A stretch of 64,000 nt of DNA. Origin: Phaseolus vulgaris (Eukaryota > Streptophyta > Magnoliopsida > Fabales > Fabaceae). Below are positions 32,517-44,229 of the stretch, piece by piece (position 1 is the stretch's first letter; each line of letters starts with the position of its first letter). The position numbers were made by a program, and so were the translations under genes. The stretch spans positions 19,597,138 to 19,661,137 of the forward strand of contig NC_023749.2 of NCBI RefSeq assembly GCF_000499845.2, written 5' to 3'. The notes beneath the pieces are model-generated. The model saw nothing but the letters and a program-made list of their open reading frames with translations, was not told the origin of the DNA and ran no database searches.

Positions 32517-32906
32517 GTGTAAAACCTGTTCCCATCCACAGCGTGAGTTCTTGGAGGTTTTTGTAGTTTTCTGCGTGGTTGTGTGCTGGTGCAACCATTG
32601 TTCGTTGATCATCTAGTTTTTGTTCGGTGGTTTTGCGTTTTCCACCGTTCGTTTGGGTTTTTGTTCGGTGAAGTGAAGTTTTCTGCTGGTTGCGCGAGTT
32701 TTGTTCGGTGAGATTTTAGTTCTTTGGCTTGTTTGGTTTTTCGTGGAAGAAGCGTTGGTTTCTGGTGGAGTTGCAGGTTTCTGTGGAGGTTCGCTGTGTT
32801 CCTGAGGTTTCTTTCGCAGTTTCGCGAAGTTCTGACCGATTGATCGCTGAATTGATCGTAGCTGAAGGAAGTGTTGTTCGTTGCACTCAGTGATTCGTCA
32901 AGTTTC

Positions 32907-35900
32907 ATGAGAAAAATGAGAAGCAACCGTTCAAGTCCAGTTGCGCCCGTTGCTGCTGAAGGCGCCGGCGCCATGACCATGGCGCAGATGGTGGAGATTA
33001 TGCGTTCGTTGCAGGCGAATGTGGAAGCCTCGCGCATAGAACAGGCGAGAATGCATGAGGACCTGGTCGCCTCTCGGGCCAGGAATGATGTGCTTAGCAA
33101 AGTGACTGAAGAGCTGCGTCAAGCTCTTCAGGAGCAGCGAGGGCGTCCTATTGCTGAAGAGGTCGCGCCGTCCACGCCGCCTCGTGTTTTTCCTATGCCT
33201 TTCGCTCAGGCGATTACTGACACGCCTATTCCTGCGAGTGTGGTACCTGTTAAGGCTGTTTTTACCGGCGTGGAGGATCCTGAGGCTCATCTCACCACGT
33301 TCCATACACAGATGATGCTGTCGGGAGGATCAGACGCCGTGTACTGTAAGATGTTCGTGAGCACACTCCAGGGAACGGCGCTGGAATGGTTTGTGAGCCT
33401 GCCTACCGGTCACATAACCAACTTCCAACAGTTTTCAAAGATTTTCGTCGAGCAGTACATCGTGAATAAGGCACCGCCCAGGGTGTCTTATGATTTGTTT
33501 GATATAAGGCAGTATTAGGGAGAGTCCCTCAGGGACTACTTGAATCGCTTTGGGGCGCAGATGGTCAGATCGCCGGCCAAAGATGAAGAAATGCTGGTCT
33601 ACGCATTCAAGAAGGGCGTGTTGCCGGGACCATTCTGCGAGGCATTGATCAGGGCCCACCCTGCCACGTTTGCTAAGGTTAGGCGACTTGCGGTGGCCCA
33701 CATCGCCGATGAGAGTGAAGTCGCCGAGAAGAGAGGAAGCGTGGCTCCCGCTAGGCCGCGCGCCCAGACTAGGGTCCAGCCACAGAGGGTGCTGGAGACA
33801 GCGGCGGCCAGAAGGGATCAGAGGACTCGCCATCCTTATGATCCAAGGAAGAACAAGGGCAGGGGCCAAGGACGCCCTCAACCAGCACGCCGGGAGTACA
33901 ATCGCCCGCCTAAGCACAAGTTTGTCATGGGATTGGCGGACCTGATCGCCATTCCCAACATATCAGCTAGGTTGAAAGCGCCCGAGAAGGTGGGCGACAA
34001 GGTGCTGGGACCAAAGCCAGACGCCTGGTGTGAGTTTCACCAGGGCTTTGGCCACACCGTGGATTCGTGCTTGGCTTTAGGATACCAGCTCGACGATCTG
34101 GTTAAGAGCGGGTTCCTAAATGACTATTTGCTGGATAGAAGGACGGGGGGCGCGTCGAGCTCCCAACCAGCAGGTGGAGAGGCTCAGCAGCATGAGATGC
34201 CTACGCACGGGGAAATCCACACCATTGCAGGGGGTTTCTCGGGTGGCGGATGCACCGCATCACAGAGGAAGAGGTACGCGAGGTCTGTGATGACGGTGGA
34301 TATGTTTGAAGACCACTCGCCGGATGTGGACATCACGTTCACCAAGCAAGATCTTCGGGACGTTGTGCCTCATGACAACGATCCCATAGTCATCTCGTTG
34401 ATCACGGCAGGAAGAAAGGTCCACAGGGTTCTGGTGGACCAAGGAAGCTCGGCAGACGTGATGTTCTGGCCGACTTTCACGCAGTTGGAGCTACCCCTTG
34501 ACCAGCTGAGGCCCTATGGAGGGTGTTTGTATGGTTTCGCTGGTGATCAGGTGGAGGTCAGGGGGTACATTGAGTTGAGGACTACGTTTACAGATGAGGC
34601 GGGTTCGAGAACAGAGAACATCAAATACCTTGTCGTAAACTTTCCTTCAGCATACAACATTCTGCTGGGAAGACCCACGCTTAACAGGATAGGCGCTATA
34701 CCGTCGACCCGGCACATGAAGGTGAAGTTGCCGTCTATGGAGGGAGTGGTGATCACCATCAAATCCGATCAGAAAGAAGCGAAGAAGTGCTATGAGAATA
34801 GCCTGAAAAACAAGAGATCGGTGAGTTACGTGACAACCACCCTGCCTCCGGGTGTGAAGCCCAGATCGACGGTAATAGAAGAGACCGCCGGAAGAGATGT
34901 GGAGATGGTGGATGCTGAGCTGGGAGAGGGGAACGCCGGTCTGGAGGAAGAAGAGGCGAGGAATCGCCCTGAGGAAGCGAGAGAGCTGGGAATCGCCAGG
35001 GCGGTGATCGCCAGAGAGACCAGGCCAAAACCTGTCGAGTAGTGGCTCGAGATAGAGATCGGGGGAAAGATCTTCAAGCTGGGAAGATCCCTGGAGGTCG
35101 AGCTCCAGGACCAGATCGCTAAGGTGATAGAACGGCATCTGGATGCATTTGCATGGTCCGCTTCGGACATGCCCGGGATCGATCCCGACTTCTTGTGCCA
35201 TCATTTGGCAATGGACAGCTCGGTGAGACCAGTACGACAGAGGAGAAGGAAGTTCAATGAGGAGAGGAGGCAGGCGATCAGAGACGAAACACAGAAACTC
35301 CTTGCTGCAGGCCATATCAGGGAAGTCCAGTACCCTGAGTGGCTGGCCAATGTCGTGCTGGTGAAGAAGAGTAATGGGAAATGGCGCATGTGCGTCGATT
35401 TCACTGATCTGAATAAGGCTTGCCCAAAGGATTCATATCATTTACCAAGCATAGACGCCCTGGTGGATAGTGCTGCAGGGTGTAAGTTGTTGAGCTTTCT
35501 GGACGCCTTCTCGGGGTATAACCAGATCAAGATGCATCCCATGGATGAAGAGAAGACTGCCTTCATGACCGAGAGATCGTGCTACTGCTACAAGGTGATG
35601 CCGTTTGGGCTGAAGAACGCGGGGGCCACGTACTAGAGGTTGATGGATCGAGTACTTGCACCGATGCTGGGAAGGAATGTGCAAGCGTATGTAGATGACA
35701 TGGTCGTGACCTCGCCAGAAAAAAGCAAGCACGTTGCAGACTTGGAGGAGTTGTTCACGACGATCGCCAAGTTCAGGTTGAAGCTGAATCTAGAGAAATG
35801 CATCTTTGGCGTGGAGGCTGGAAAGTTCCTGGGATTTCTCTTAACTGAAAGAGGAATAGAGGCCAACCCGGACAAGTGTGCCGCTATCTTGGCGATGAGA

Positions 35901-38346
35901 AGCCCGGCCACTGTGAAGGAAGTGCAACAGCTCACAGGTCGGATGGCCGCCCTATCTCGCTTCGTGTCAGCTAGCGGAGAGAAGGGCCACCCATATTTCC
36001 AGTGTTTAAGGCGCAATAACAAGTTTGCCTGGACGAAGGAGTGTGAGGAAGCCTTCGTCAAGCTTAAGGAGTATCTGGCGAGCCCGCCGGTTTTGTGCAA
36101 ACCGCTGGTGGGAACCCCTCTCAGGTTGTATTTTGCTGTAACTGAGAGGGCGGTGAGTGCGGTGCTCGCCCAGGACCAAGATCAGGCTCAGAAGCCTATT
36201 TATTTTGTTAGTAAGGTGCTGTAGGGCCCCGAAACGAGATATCAGGCCCTGGAGAAGGCTGCGCTGGCTGTGGTATTTTCGGCGAGGAGGTTGCGCCACT
36301 ATTTCCATAGCTTCACGATACTGGTAATGACTGACTTGCCCATCCAGAAGGTCTTGAAGAAGCCTGACGTTGCTGGGAGGATGGTGAAGTGGGCGGTGGA
36401 GCTGTCGGAGTTTGATATTAAGTATGAGCCCCGAGGCCCGATCAAGGGGCAAATCTTCGCAGATTTCGTGGTCGAGCTCTCATCTTAGGCGACACGAGTT
36501 GAAGGGGATGACTTTTGTTGGGTGCTTTCAGTGGATGGATCGTCGAACCAGCAGGGTAGCGGTGCTGGAGTCATCCTGGAGGGACCCAACGGCGTGCTGA
36601 TTGAACAATCTTTGAGGTTTGCCTTCAAGGCCAGCAACAATCAAGCAGAATATGAGGCGCTGATCGCCGGAATTTTGCTGGCCAAAGAGATGGGAGCTAG
36701 GGTGCTGATGGCAAAGAGTGACTCGCTGCTAGTCACGGGGCAAGTAACAGGCGAGTTCCAGGCTAAAGATCCACAAATGGCGGCTTACCTAGAGTATGTG
36801 CAGGAATTGAAGAGTTCCTTTGCCTCCTTTGAAGTGGTGCATGTGCCTAGAGAGCAGAATGCCCGAGCTGACTTGCTAGCTAAGCTCGCCAGTTCAGGCA
36901 AGGGGGGTAGGCAGAGGACGGTGATTCAAGAAACTCTGAAGACGCCGAGAGCATTTGTAGCAGATCACCTGGTTCTTCAGATAAGCAAGTCGACAGAGAA
37001 AGCGGCGAGGAGTCACAGATCCCTGACCCAAGAGACCTTGAGATCGCCGAGAATAAGAGCATGTCGGGGAGAGAAGGTGACCATGACGCAGGTCTGCGCT
37101 GCCCATGAGCCAGACACCTGGATAACACAGTACAAGCGGTGCCTGGCAGATGGCCTTCTCCCGCTGGATCAGACAAAGGCTAGGAAGATAAAGAAGAATT
37201 CTAGCAAGTTCACATTGATTGATGGCGAGTTGTACAGGTTTGGGTTCACTCACCCACTCCTGGAGTGTGTGCACGGAGAAAAATGTACGAGAATTATGGC
37301 AGAGCTCCACGAAGGGATATGCGGAAGCCACGTCGGGGGGTCGAGCTCTGGCCGCAAGGACTCTCCGTGCAGGGTACTACTGGCCAAAGATGAGAGAAGA
37401 TTGCAAGAGGTATGCGCAGTGTTGCAAACAATGCCAACAGCACGCCGATTGGCACAAGGCGCCTCCCGAGGAGTTGAAGTCGATCTATAGCCCTTGGCCG
37501 TTTCATACACGGGGAATCGACATCCTGGGACCATTCCCGCTGGCGATCAGGAAGATGAAATACTTGGTGGTGGCGATTGAATACTTCACCAAGTGGATCG
37601 AAGCAGAACCAGTGGCCCAGATCACCGCACACAAGATTGAGGGTTTCGTGTGGAAGAACATTGTGTGCCGGTTTGGTGTGCCCAAGCGCCTGGTGTCGGA
37701 CAACGGGACTTAGTTTGCAAGTCACCTGTTGAAGAAGCTGTGCGAAGGGGTGGGAATTCAACAAGTGTTTGCATCCGTTGAGCACCCTCAGACGAATGGC
37801 CAAGTAGAGTCAGCCAATCGGGTGTTGCTGAGAGGTTTGAAGAGAAGGCTAGAGAAAGCCAAAGGAAGTTGGGCTGAGGAGGTACCCCGTATAGTCTGGG
37901 TGTACCACACCACCGAGCAGTCAAGAACCCATGAGACCCCGTTCAGCTTGGTCTATGGGTGTGACGCAATGATTCCAGTAGAGATCCAGGAGAGCTCGCC
38001 GAGATTCCAGAACTTCGTAGAGGAAGACTCGAATGAGGAGAGAAGGTTGAACCTGGATCTACTGGATGAGGTCAGGGAAGAGGCGAGATTGAAAGCTGAG
38101 GCGGTGAAGAGAAGGATTGAACGAAGATATAACTCGAAGGTGATGCCGAGACAGTTCAGAGAAGGCAACCTGGTGATGAGGAAAGCCCACCAGTACGAGA
38201 TGGAGAATAAACTGTCGCCCAAGTGGACGGGACCGTTCAGAATAACCGAGGCGCTCGGGAACGGCGCCTACCGCTTAGAGACATTGGAAGGAGGGGCGAT
38301 TCCTCGCACTTGGAACGCCACGCACCTCAAGTTGTATTACAGTTAA
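32907..38346 (+). pseudogene. Tat gag-pol polyprotein, unit 1 (six in-frame TAG, one frameshift)
   Basis: The domain order is as in unit 3 (see 55539-60977). In-frame TAG codons lie at 33516, 35040, 35634, 36222, 36486 and 37711. In addition a G run at about 37332-37337 has one G more than in the other units, shifting the frame inside the integrase zinc region; the frame resumes as another phase to the stop at 38346. Unit 1 also differs by a few missense changes, for example His-Thr-Arg-Gly instead of His-Thr-Trp-Gly next to the first integrase Asp. I chose the Met at 32907, 12 codons inside the open frame, by its basic context; the upstream Met at 32871 is possible. Confidence 0.9.
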
Positions 38347-38709
38347 GAACTTTGTAAGTAAAGACAAACACGAAGTTATATTACAATGTTTTTGTTAAAA
38401 CAGTTTGAAGGGGGCACTCTTTTCCCTAAGGAGGGTTTTTAATGAGGCCACCCAATAAAGAAGAGTTTTCGAAGTTTGAAGTGTTTTAGATTGCATGCTT
38501 GCTATTTTCCAAAGTTTTGAAGAAAGACCTTGTCACTTATATGTGATTTAAGGCAAGTTAAAGATATATTGCATGCTTTCTAAAAAGTTAAAGTCCTCAT
38601 CGTCTTTCGGCGATCGGAGGCACCAGTTAAAAGACCTCAACGCCCTCGCGCGTTCTGAGGCGAGATAAAGACCTCCTCGCCGTCGAGCGAGTGCAGGCTA
38701 GGAAGAGTG

Positions 38710-39031
38710 AAAAAGTCCTCAGTGTTTCTGGGGGCGAGAAGATGTAACCCCTGGAGCAATGTAGAGGCACCAGTAAAAAGTCCTCAGTGTTTCTGGGGGC
38801 GAGAAGATGTAACCACTGGAGCAATGTAGAGGCACCAGTGAAAAAGTCCTCAGTGTTTCTGGGGGCGAGAAGATGTAACCCCTGGAGCAATGTAGAGGCA
38901 CCAGTAAAAAGTCCTCAGTGTTTCTGGGGGCGAGAAGATGTAACCCCTGGAGCAATGTAGAGGCACCAGTGAAAAGTCCTCAGTGTTTCTGGGGGAGAGA
39001 AGATGTAACCCCTGGGGCAATGTAGAGGCAC
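38710..39031 (+). repeat. 65-bp minisatellite in the 3' UTR, five copies, unit 1
   Basis: Units begin AAAAGTCCTCAGTGTTTCTG at about 38710, 38775, 38841, 38905 and 38971; the last is the most diverged. The same five copies occur in unit 2 (50037-50346) and unit 3 (61341-61662). Confidence 0.95.
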
Positions 39032-39142
39032 GAGTTAAAGACCTTCTCGCCTATGAGCGAGTTCAGGCGAGTTAAAGACCTTCTCGCCTATGAGCGAGTT
39101 CAGGCGAGTTAAAGACCTTCTCGCCGATGAGCGAGTTCAGGC
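39032..39142 (+). repeat. 37-bp minisatellite in the 3' UTR, three copies, unit 1
   Basis: Units begin GAGTTAAAGACCTTCTCGCC. Each contains CTCGCCTATGAGCGAG, a 5-bp-stem hairpin. A degenerate fourth copy follows. Equivalent arrays start at 50347 and 61663, and the end of one is visible at position 1. Confidence 0.9.
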
Positions 39143-39777
39143 AAGATAAAATCCTTCTCGTCTCGAACGAGTTCAGGTATGGTGTAAAGGGTGGAAGAAG
39201 TTTGGAGGGTGGCTAAGGTAGGTTCGAAGAGAACGCCTAGCCACCCGGTCTCTTGTTCTGAAGCTCAAGGAGGTAGAGAAGGATCCGAAAGGCACCTCTA
39301 CCCCCAGATGAAGGAACAATGGCCAAGTTGTGAAGGCAGGAAGAAGCTAATATCGTCAAAAGTCTTTGGCGACCAGGAAAAGTTCAAGCAATGGCGAGAA
39401 AGTTAAGACCCGTTTTGATAAGGCAGATCGGGTGAGCGATGTCTCAAGCCATTAGTTGAGTTGAAGTTCGTTATTTGAAGAGCGATTTTACGCTAAGGTT
39501 CATTGCCTTGAGATTACAAGTTGTTAGAGTGATTATTATTCGAAAGTCAGTGGTTCGAAGCAGTTAAGTATGTAATCGCGCTTACGAAATCGCCAAGTTA
39601 ATTTCTAGAAGAAAATTGCGCAAGGAAAGATAAAGCAGACAGAGAAGTTACAAGAAGAAATACAAGGACTTTATCATAAAGTAAATATCAGTTCAAGGCA
39701 CATGTACAGGAAAATAGAAGGTTTATTACAATCATATGTAAGGAGAAAGCATAAAGGTAGTGGATGGAAGGAATCAA

Positions 39778-42414
39778 TCAGTCTTCAGCGGGAACAACCT
39801 TCCCATCCACCACCTCGTTGTTGAGAGGCACCATGGTAAGATCTAGATTGGGGTACAGGCAGGCGAACTATTCCCGGGCGGCCTCGAATCCAGCAGCAAG
39901 AATCTGGGCAGAACTCAGGTCAAGTTCTTCGATCTGCTTCTTAAGTTCTTCAATCTGTTTCTTCAGCCCCTCGTTCTGCTGCTTCAGCTCTTCAGCTTGC
40001 TTCTTGAGTTCTTCGATGGTTTCCTGAGCTTGAAGAAGGTCTTCAGCAACCTTCTTGGATTCTGCCTGCGCCTGGCCCAGTTCAGCGGCGATCTTCTCGT
40101 TTTCTTTGTTGGCTTCAGCGAGCTTGGCCATGGTGTCGTCTCTTTCTTTCTCCACCTTCCCCAAGAAGACCTCCCGATCGGCTGACCTTTTCTCGAGGTT
40201 CTTCACCTTGGCGGCGTCAACTTTGATCAAGGCCTCCAGGTCAGCCACTTTGACGCGATAAGGTACTATCTTGCTCTCCAGCTCAATCTTCTCTTGAGCC
40301 AAGAGCTGCACCTTATGGCGTAGATCGGTGGCCTCCTTGCCCGCCACCCGGAGCTCGGTGCTCATGGCATCTTCTACTCGGGAGTGCTCGATCTCGGCGA
40401 GTGTCAGATTGCAGGATAACCTCTCCGCCTCAATCCTTATGGTGCTGTTCTCGGTTCGGAGTGCGAAGAGGTCATCCTGGAGCTTCCTGGTAGAGCTTTC
40501 CACAGCTTTAGAGATGATGGAGGGGAAATCCTCCGCCATCATCTTCAGTTTTGCTGAAAAGGGCTCCCATACCCTTTTGACCTCAAGAGAGAGGTTTGCT
40601 GGTGGAGGCACCGGGGGGGCTTGTTGTTGGTTTTCGCCGCCACCTTCTTGAGTTGGTTCCTCAGCAAGTGCTTCTTGGTGTGGTGGCGACGTCGGGGATT
40701 CGGTGATGAGGATGGGAGAGTTGTGAGCACCCTCATCCCCAACTGGAGCAGCCCCTGCGGTTGAAGCATTTGAAGGAGGATCCCCTCCCGCTGATACATA
40801 AGGCATGGAGGCGCTCGGGGGGTTCTCCAAGAAATTGGCTTCGGCGGCCTCAACCACAGGAGGTGCAGACGCCAATGGAATCGCTTGGACTGGTGAGGCG
40901 GGAGCTGGTGGAGGAAGCAATGTTGGAGGCGGGGCTGGTGTGGATGGCGGTGTTGATGTTGGAAGTGGAGGTGGAGCTGATGGTGAAGAAGGCGCCACCC
41001 TCTTCCTCTTGGTGACGAGGCCATCTTCAGTCGCCTCGTCGTCCTCTTCTTCCTCCTCATGAACCACTTGAGGGGCTTTCCTTTTTGGTTTCCTGAGGAT
41101 AAGTTTCTTGCGCTGGTTGGCGGGCTGGGCCTCGGAGGAAGTTGGGCCTCTGGGTGGCGATCTGCCCTGTGCAGCGGCGATCTCCACCACAGAGTTTGGC
41201 ACGGTCTGGGAGCCCGATGCCAACCCGTGGGCTCGGGCGAGCGCCCTCAGTTCAGCGAGTTTGCCCTGGCCCAACATACGATCTGCATAAAGCAAAGATG
41301 CATGGGTTAGCTCAGAGAGAAAGATAAATGCATAAGTCAGTATGCAGCAGAAAGCAGATCAGTGGTGCAGAAAATAAAACCAAAGTCTTGTGCACAACAC
41401 ACAAGACGCCCAGAAACAGTTAACAGAGATAATGTCAAAGTAAAGACTTAAACGTTGAGGTGAGTTCTAACCTATGCGAACTTCGAGTTGATCTTCGAAG
41501 AACTCGTAGGAGATGAGTGTGGTGGTGAGGAAGGTAATGTTGGCATCTGCCACACTCTTCCAGAAGAAGCATAGGTCTTTGTCCAAAGCACCCATGCTAT
41601 CAGGACTTCTTGGCCTCCTGAAGTTGCCTTTGGACTCTTTGTTCCCCTTGTTTACCCAATACAAGGGGAAACCGTCGAGCAGAGAAGCGTCCTTGTCATT
41701 GGGGCGCACCTGGACGAACTTGCCCTTCTAGTCTTTGTAGGATTGCTGGAAGATAGAGAGGATCGACCTCCCAGCAATCCCGTTCAAGCTCACCCCCAGG
41801 CGATCTCCTGGGTGCTTGGCTTCGAAAAGAAAGAGGAAGACGTCCACTGACGCTGGCAGCCCCAAGTGGTCGCACATGATCTGGAAGGCCCGCACGAACG
41901 CCCAGCTGTTGGGATGGAGCTGGGCGGCGGCGATGTCGAGCTCGGTAAGTAGTTCTCTTTCAAAGCGAGTGAAGGGAAACCTAAGTTTCACCTTCTTGAA
42001 CAGGGTGGTATAGACGAAGCAGAACAACCCGCCGGTGTTCCCTTTGTCGTCGACGCACACTGGCAAGTCGGGGGGGCAAGGTAGCACCATCATCTTCTCG
42101 TCGTGCTCCTTGTGGAACGATAGGTGAGGCTCGTCCCCTTTCTTCAAACGAAGAACTGCCCTAGCAGAGTTTACAGAAGATGTCTCCTTCAACAGAGTCG
42201 AGGTGGCCCATGGGTACAATTTTTTGAAGTCTGGGGAGGGAACAGAGGCTCCTCCGGCGATAGGGGGAGTGGCCTGAGCCAGGTTAGAGCGGGAGGGTGC
42301 AGGCCTCTCAGCCTGAGAAGAAGAAGCACCAGGTGCTCGCGATTGGTTGTGTGCTTGAGATGGAGGGTTTCGTGACGTGGGAGGAGGATTTGGGGTGATC
42401 TTTGAGTGAACCAT
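39778..42414 (-). pseudogene. Antisense accessory gene, unit 1 (Transposase_28-like plus coiled coil; two TAG)
   Basis: Coding exon A is 42414-41472 and exon B is 41282-39778. The 189-bp intron begins GTTAGAAC and ends TTTATGCAG. Exons sum to 2448 bp, exactly 816 codons. Exon A (about residues 35-310) contains FPFTRFERELLTEL, LHPNSWAFVRAF and ASVDVFLFLFEAKHPGDR, matched from memory to the 'putative gypsy type transposon' family. Exon B has a KRKR cluster, a Pro-rich linker and a C-terminal coiled coil of about 200 residues. Two premature stops occur, both TAG: 41730-41728 (TGG Trp in copy 1) and 39870-39868 (CAA Gln in copy 1). The ATG follows directly on a TTTGCAG acceptor. A probable 5' UTR intron is 42646-42415. 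The gene converges on gag-pol. Function unknown; nuclear or capsid roles are guesses. Confidence 0.85.
41283..41471 (-). other. Intron of the antisense gene, unit 1
   Basis: GT-AG on the minus strand, phase 1, joining ...EVRI to DRMLGQ. Equivalent intron in unit 2: 52595-52783. Confidence 0.85.
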
Positions 42415-42999
42415 CTGCAAAGGAAGAAGAAAAGAAGAGGTGATCAGGGTTCGCAGAGGCTAACTCGATCGTGAAAGAGGGGTGAAGAACGAACGAACGA
42501 AGGTTCGTTGTAACGAAGACGAAGCCCTAAGTTACGAGAAAGGAGAAATAGAAAAAACAACCCACAACGTATGCACCAGACAGTTAAAGGATGATGCGAA
42601 TCGGTCAAAATGCAGGAAAAACCAGCAGAAGAAGTAAAGGAAGTACCTTTTTATGATCGGAAGAGTGATGAAGGAAGTTGGTGATTCAGGAGGTTGAAGA
42701 ACGTTGAGAGCTTTTGCAGAAGAAAGTTGAAGCGTTTGAGAACACGAAGAAAGTGATGGAACAGTGGAGTGAAATGGGTTTAAGGGTTTTTCGAATAAGT
42801 TTGGGAAGCGCAAACGTCAATTGAAGGTAACCGTTGATGAAGCCACGTGTCGACCGATAGGAGGAGTGTTTGGTGGAGCGTCAGGAAAGCAGAAAGTACA
42901 ACCGCTTGGAATTCTGCGCCAGCGCCACGTAGATCGGTATTGACGTGACTCCTTTAGTCTTTTCGCTGGACAAGTCTTCGCTTAAGACTGGGGGGCTTG
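42415..42999 (-). promoter_or_regulatory. Antisense-gene leader, and polypurine tract before LTR 2
   Basis: A probable 5' UTR intron runs 42646-42415 on the minus strand (donor GTACTT, acceptor TTTGCAG). A CCACGTGTC site lies near 42842. The plus-strand polypurine-like tract AAGACTGGGGGGCTTG occupies 42984-42999, directly before the LTR. Confidence 0.55.
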
Positions 43000-43818
43000 T
43001 GTACCGCCCTGGTAGTCGGAAGTGATGACGTGGCATCAAGCTACGGTATAGGCGTGTTGACGCGACGCCAGGTTGGCAGAAGGGAAGGAAGTCGGGGGGC
43101 TCGTGAAGTCGCCAGTTATTAAGTTGGCGTGCTCCGATCTCCAGCACACCAGAACCGGCGGTCATCGGGTTAAAGATGAAGTCGCCAGATGTAAACTCAG
43201 GCGACCAAGTGATTAGAGATCGCCGGAGCAAGCACATCGCCGAAGATGAAGGTGGTGCAGATTATGAAGGCGGCCGGCGAGACCACAGGGAAGGTGTGTA
43301 CGAAGGCACCCTAGCTCGCCAATCCAGTAGAGATCGCACTCTAGGACAGCTATGCACTGAGTAGTATCATGCATAAGTAACTTAGCCAAAGGAGAGTCAG
43401 AAGCAGCGCCCAAGTCAAGGAGGCTCCAGATGATGGCACGTGTACAGCTGGATGCGAGCCACGTGTCCAGATGTGTAACTGCCAGGAGAGAGAAAGTGCC
43501 CAGGTATATAAGGGTTTCCCAACGAACTTCTGAGGTACGCACGTTCAGATTGTCTTCTTTACGCTTGCGAGTTCTTGAGTATACTGTGAGAGAGAACATT
43601 GCACGGTTCCTTGAGAGTTCTTGAGTGTTACTCTTGTAGTATTTGGTGGTTCGGTCACTGACTTGGGCGTTGGAGTGCGATCGGCCGCAGCGGCGTCGCT
43701 CTGTTCTTTTGCAGGTTCTTGAGGTGGATCGTGGCGAAGGACGGAGGTTGACGCGGTGTTCACGTCGATCCAAGTTTGACGAGGCAAGCTTCAACGTTCT
43801 GGTCAACAGGCAGGATCA
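43000..43818 (+). repeat. LTR 2 of the array
   Basis: 819 bp; by eye identical to LTR 3. TATA box at 43505-43511. Confidence 0.95.
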
Positions 43819-44229
43819 TCAGGCGCCCACCGTGGGGCCGTGTAAAACCTGTTCCCATCCACAGCGTGAGTTCTTGGAGGTTTTTGTAGTTTTCTGCGTG
43901 GTTGTGTGCTGGTGCAACCATTGTTCGTTGATCATCTAGTTTTTGTTCGGTGGTTTTGCGTTTTCCACCGTTCGTTTGGGTTTTTGTTCGGTGAAGTGAA
44001 GTTTTCTGCTGGTTGCGCGAGTTTTGTTCGGTGAGATTTTAGTTCTTTGGCTTGTTTGGTTTTTCGTGGAAGAAGCGTTGGTTTCTGGTGGAGTTGCAGG
44101 TTTCTGTGGAGGTTCGCTGTGTTCCTGAGGTTTCTTTCGCAGTTTCGCGAAGTTCTGACCGATTGATCGCTGAATTGATCGTAGCTGAAGGAAGTGTTGT
44201 TCGTTGCACTCAGTGATTCGTCAAGTTTC

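Larger units (their letters stand above)
38347..39777 (+). other. 3' UTR of unit 1, with two minisatellites
   Basis: Non-coding region between the pol stop and the convergent end of the antisense gene. It contains the 65-bp and 37-bp tandem repeats listed separately; the remainder (39143-39777) corresponds to 1-658 of copy 1. There is no supported gene. Confidence 0.8.

Noticed and set aside
38710..39142. CRISPR-like array
   Set aside because: These are tandem units without unique spacers, in a plant retrotransposon 3' UTR.
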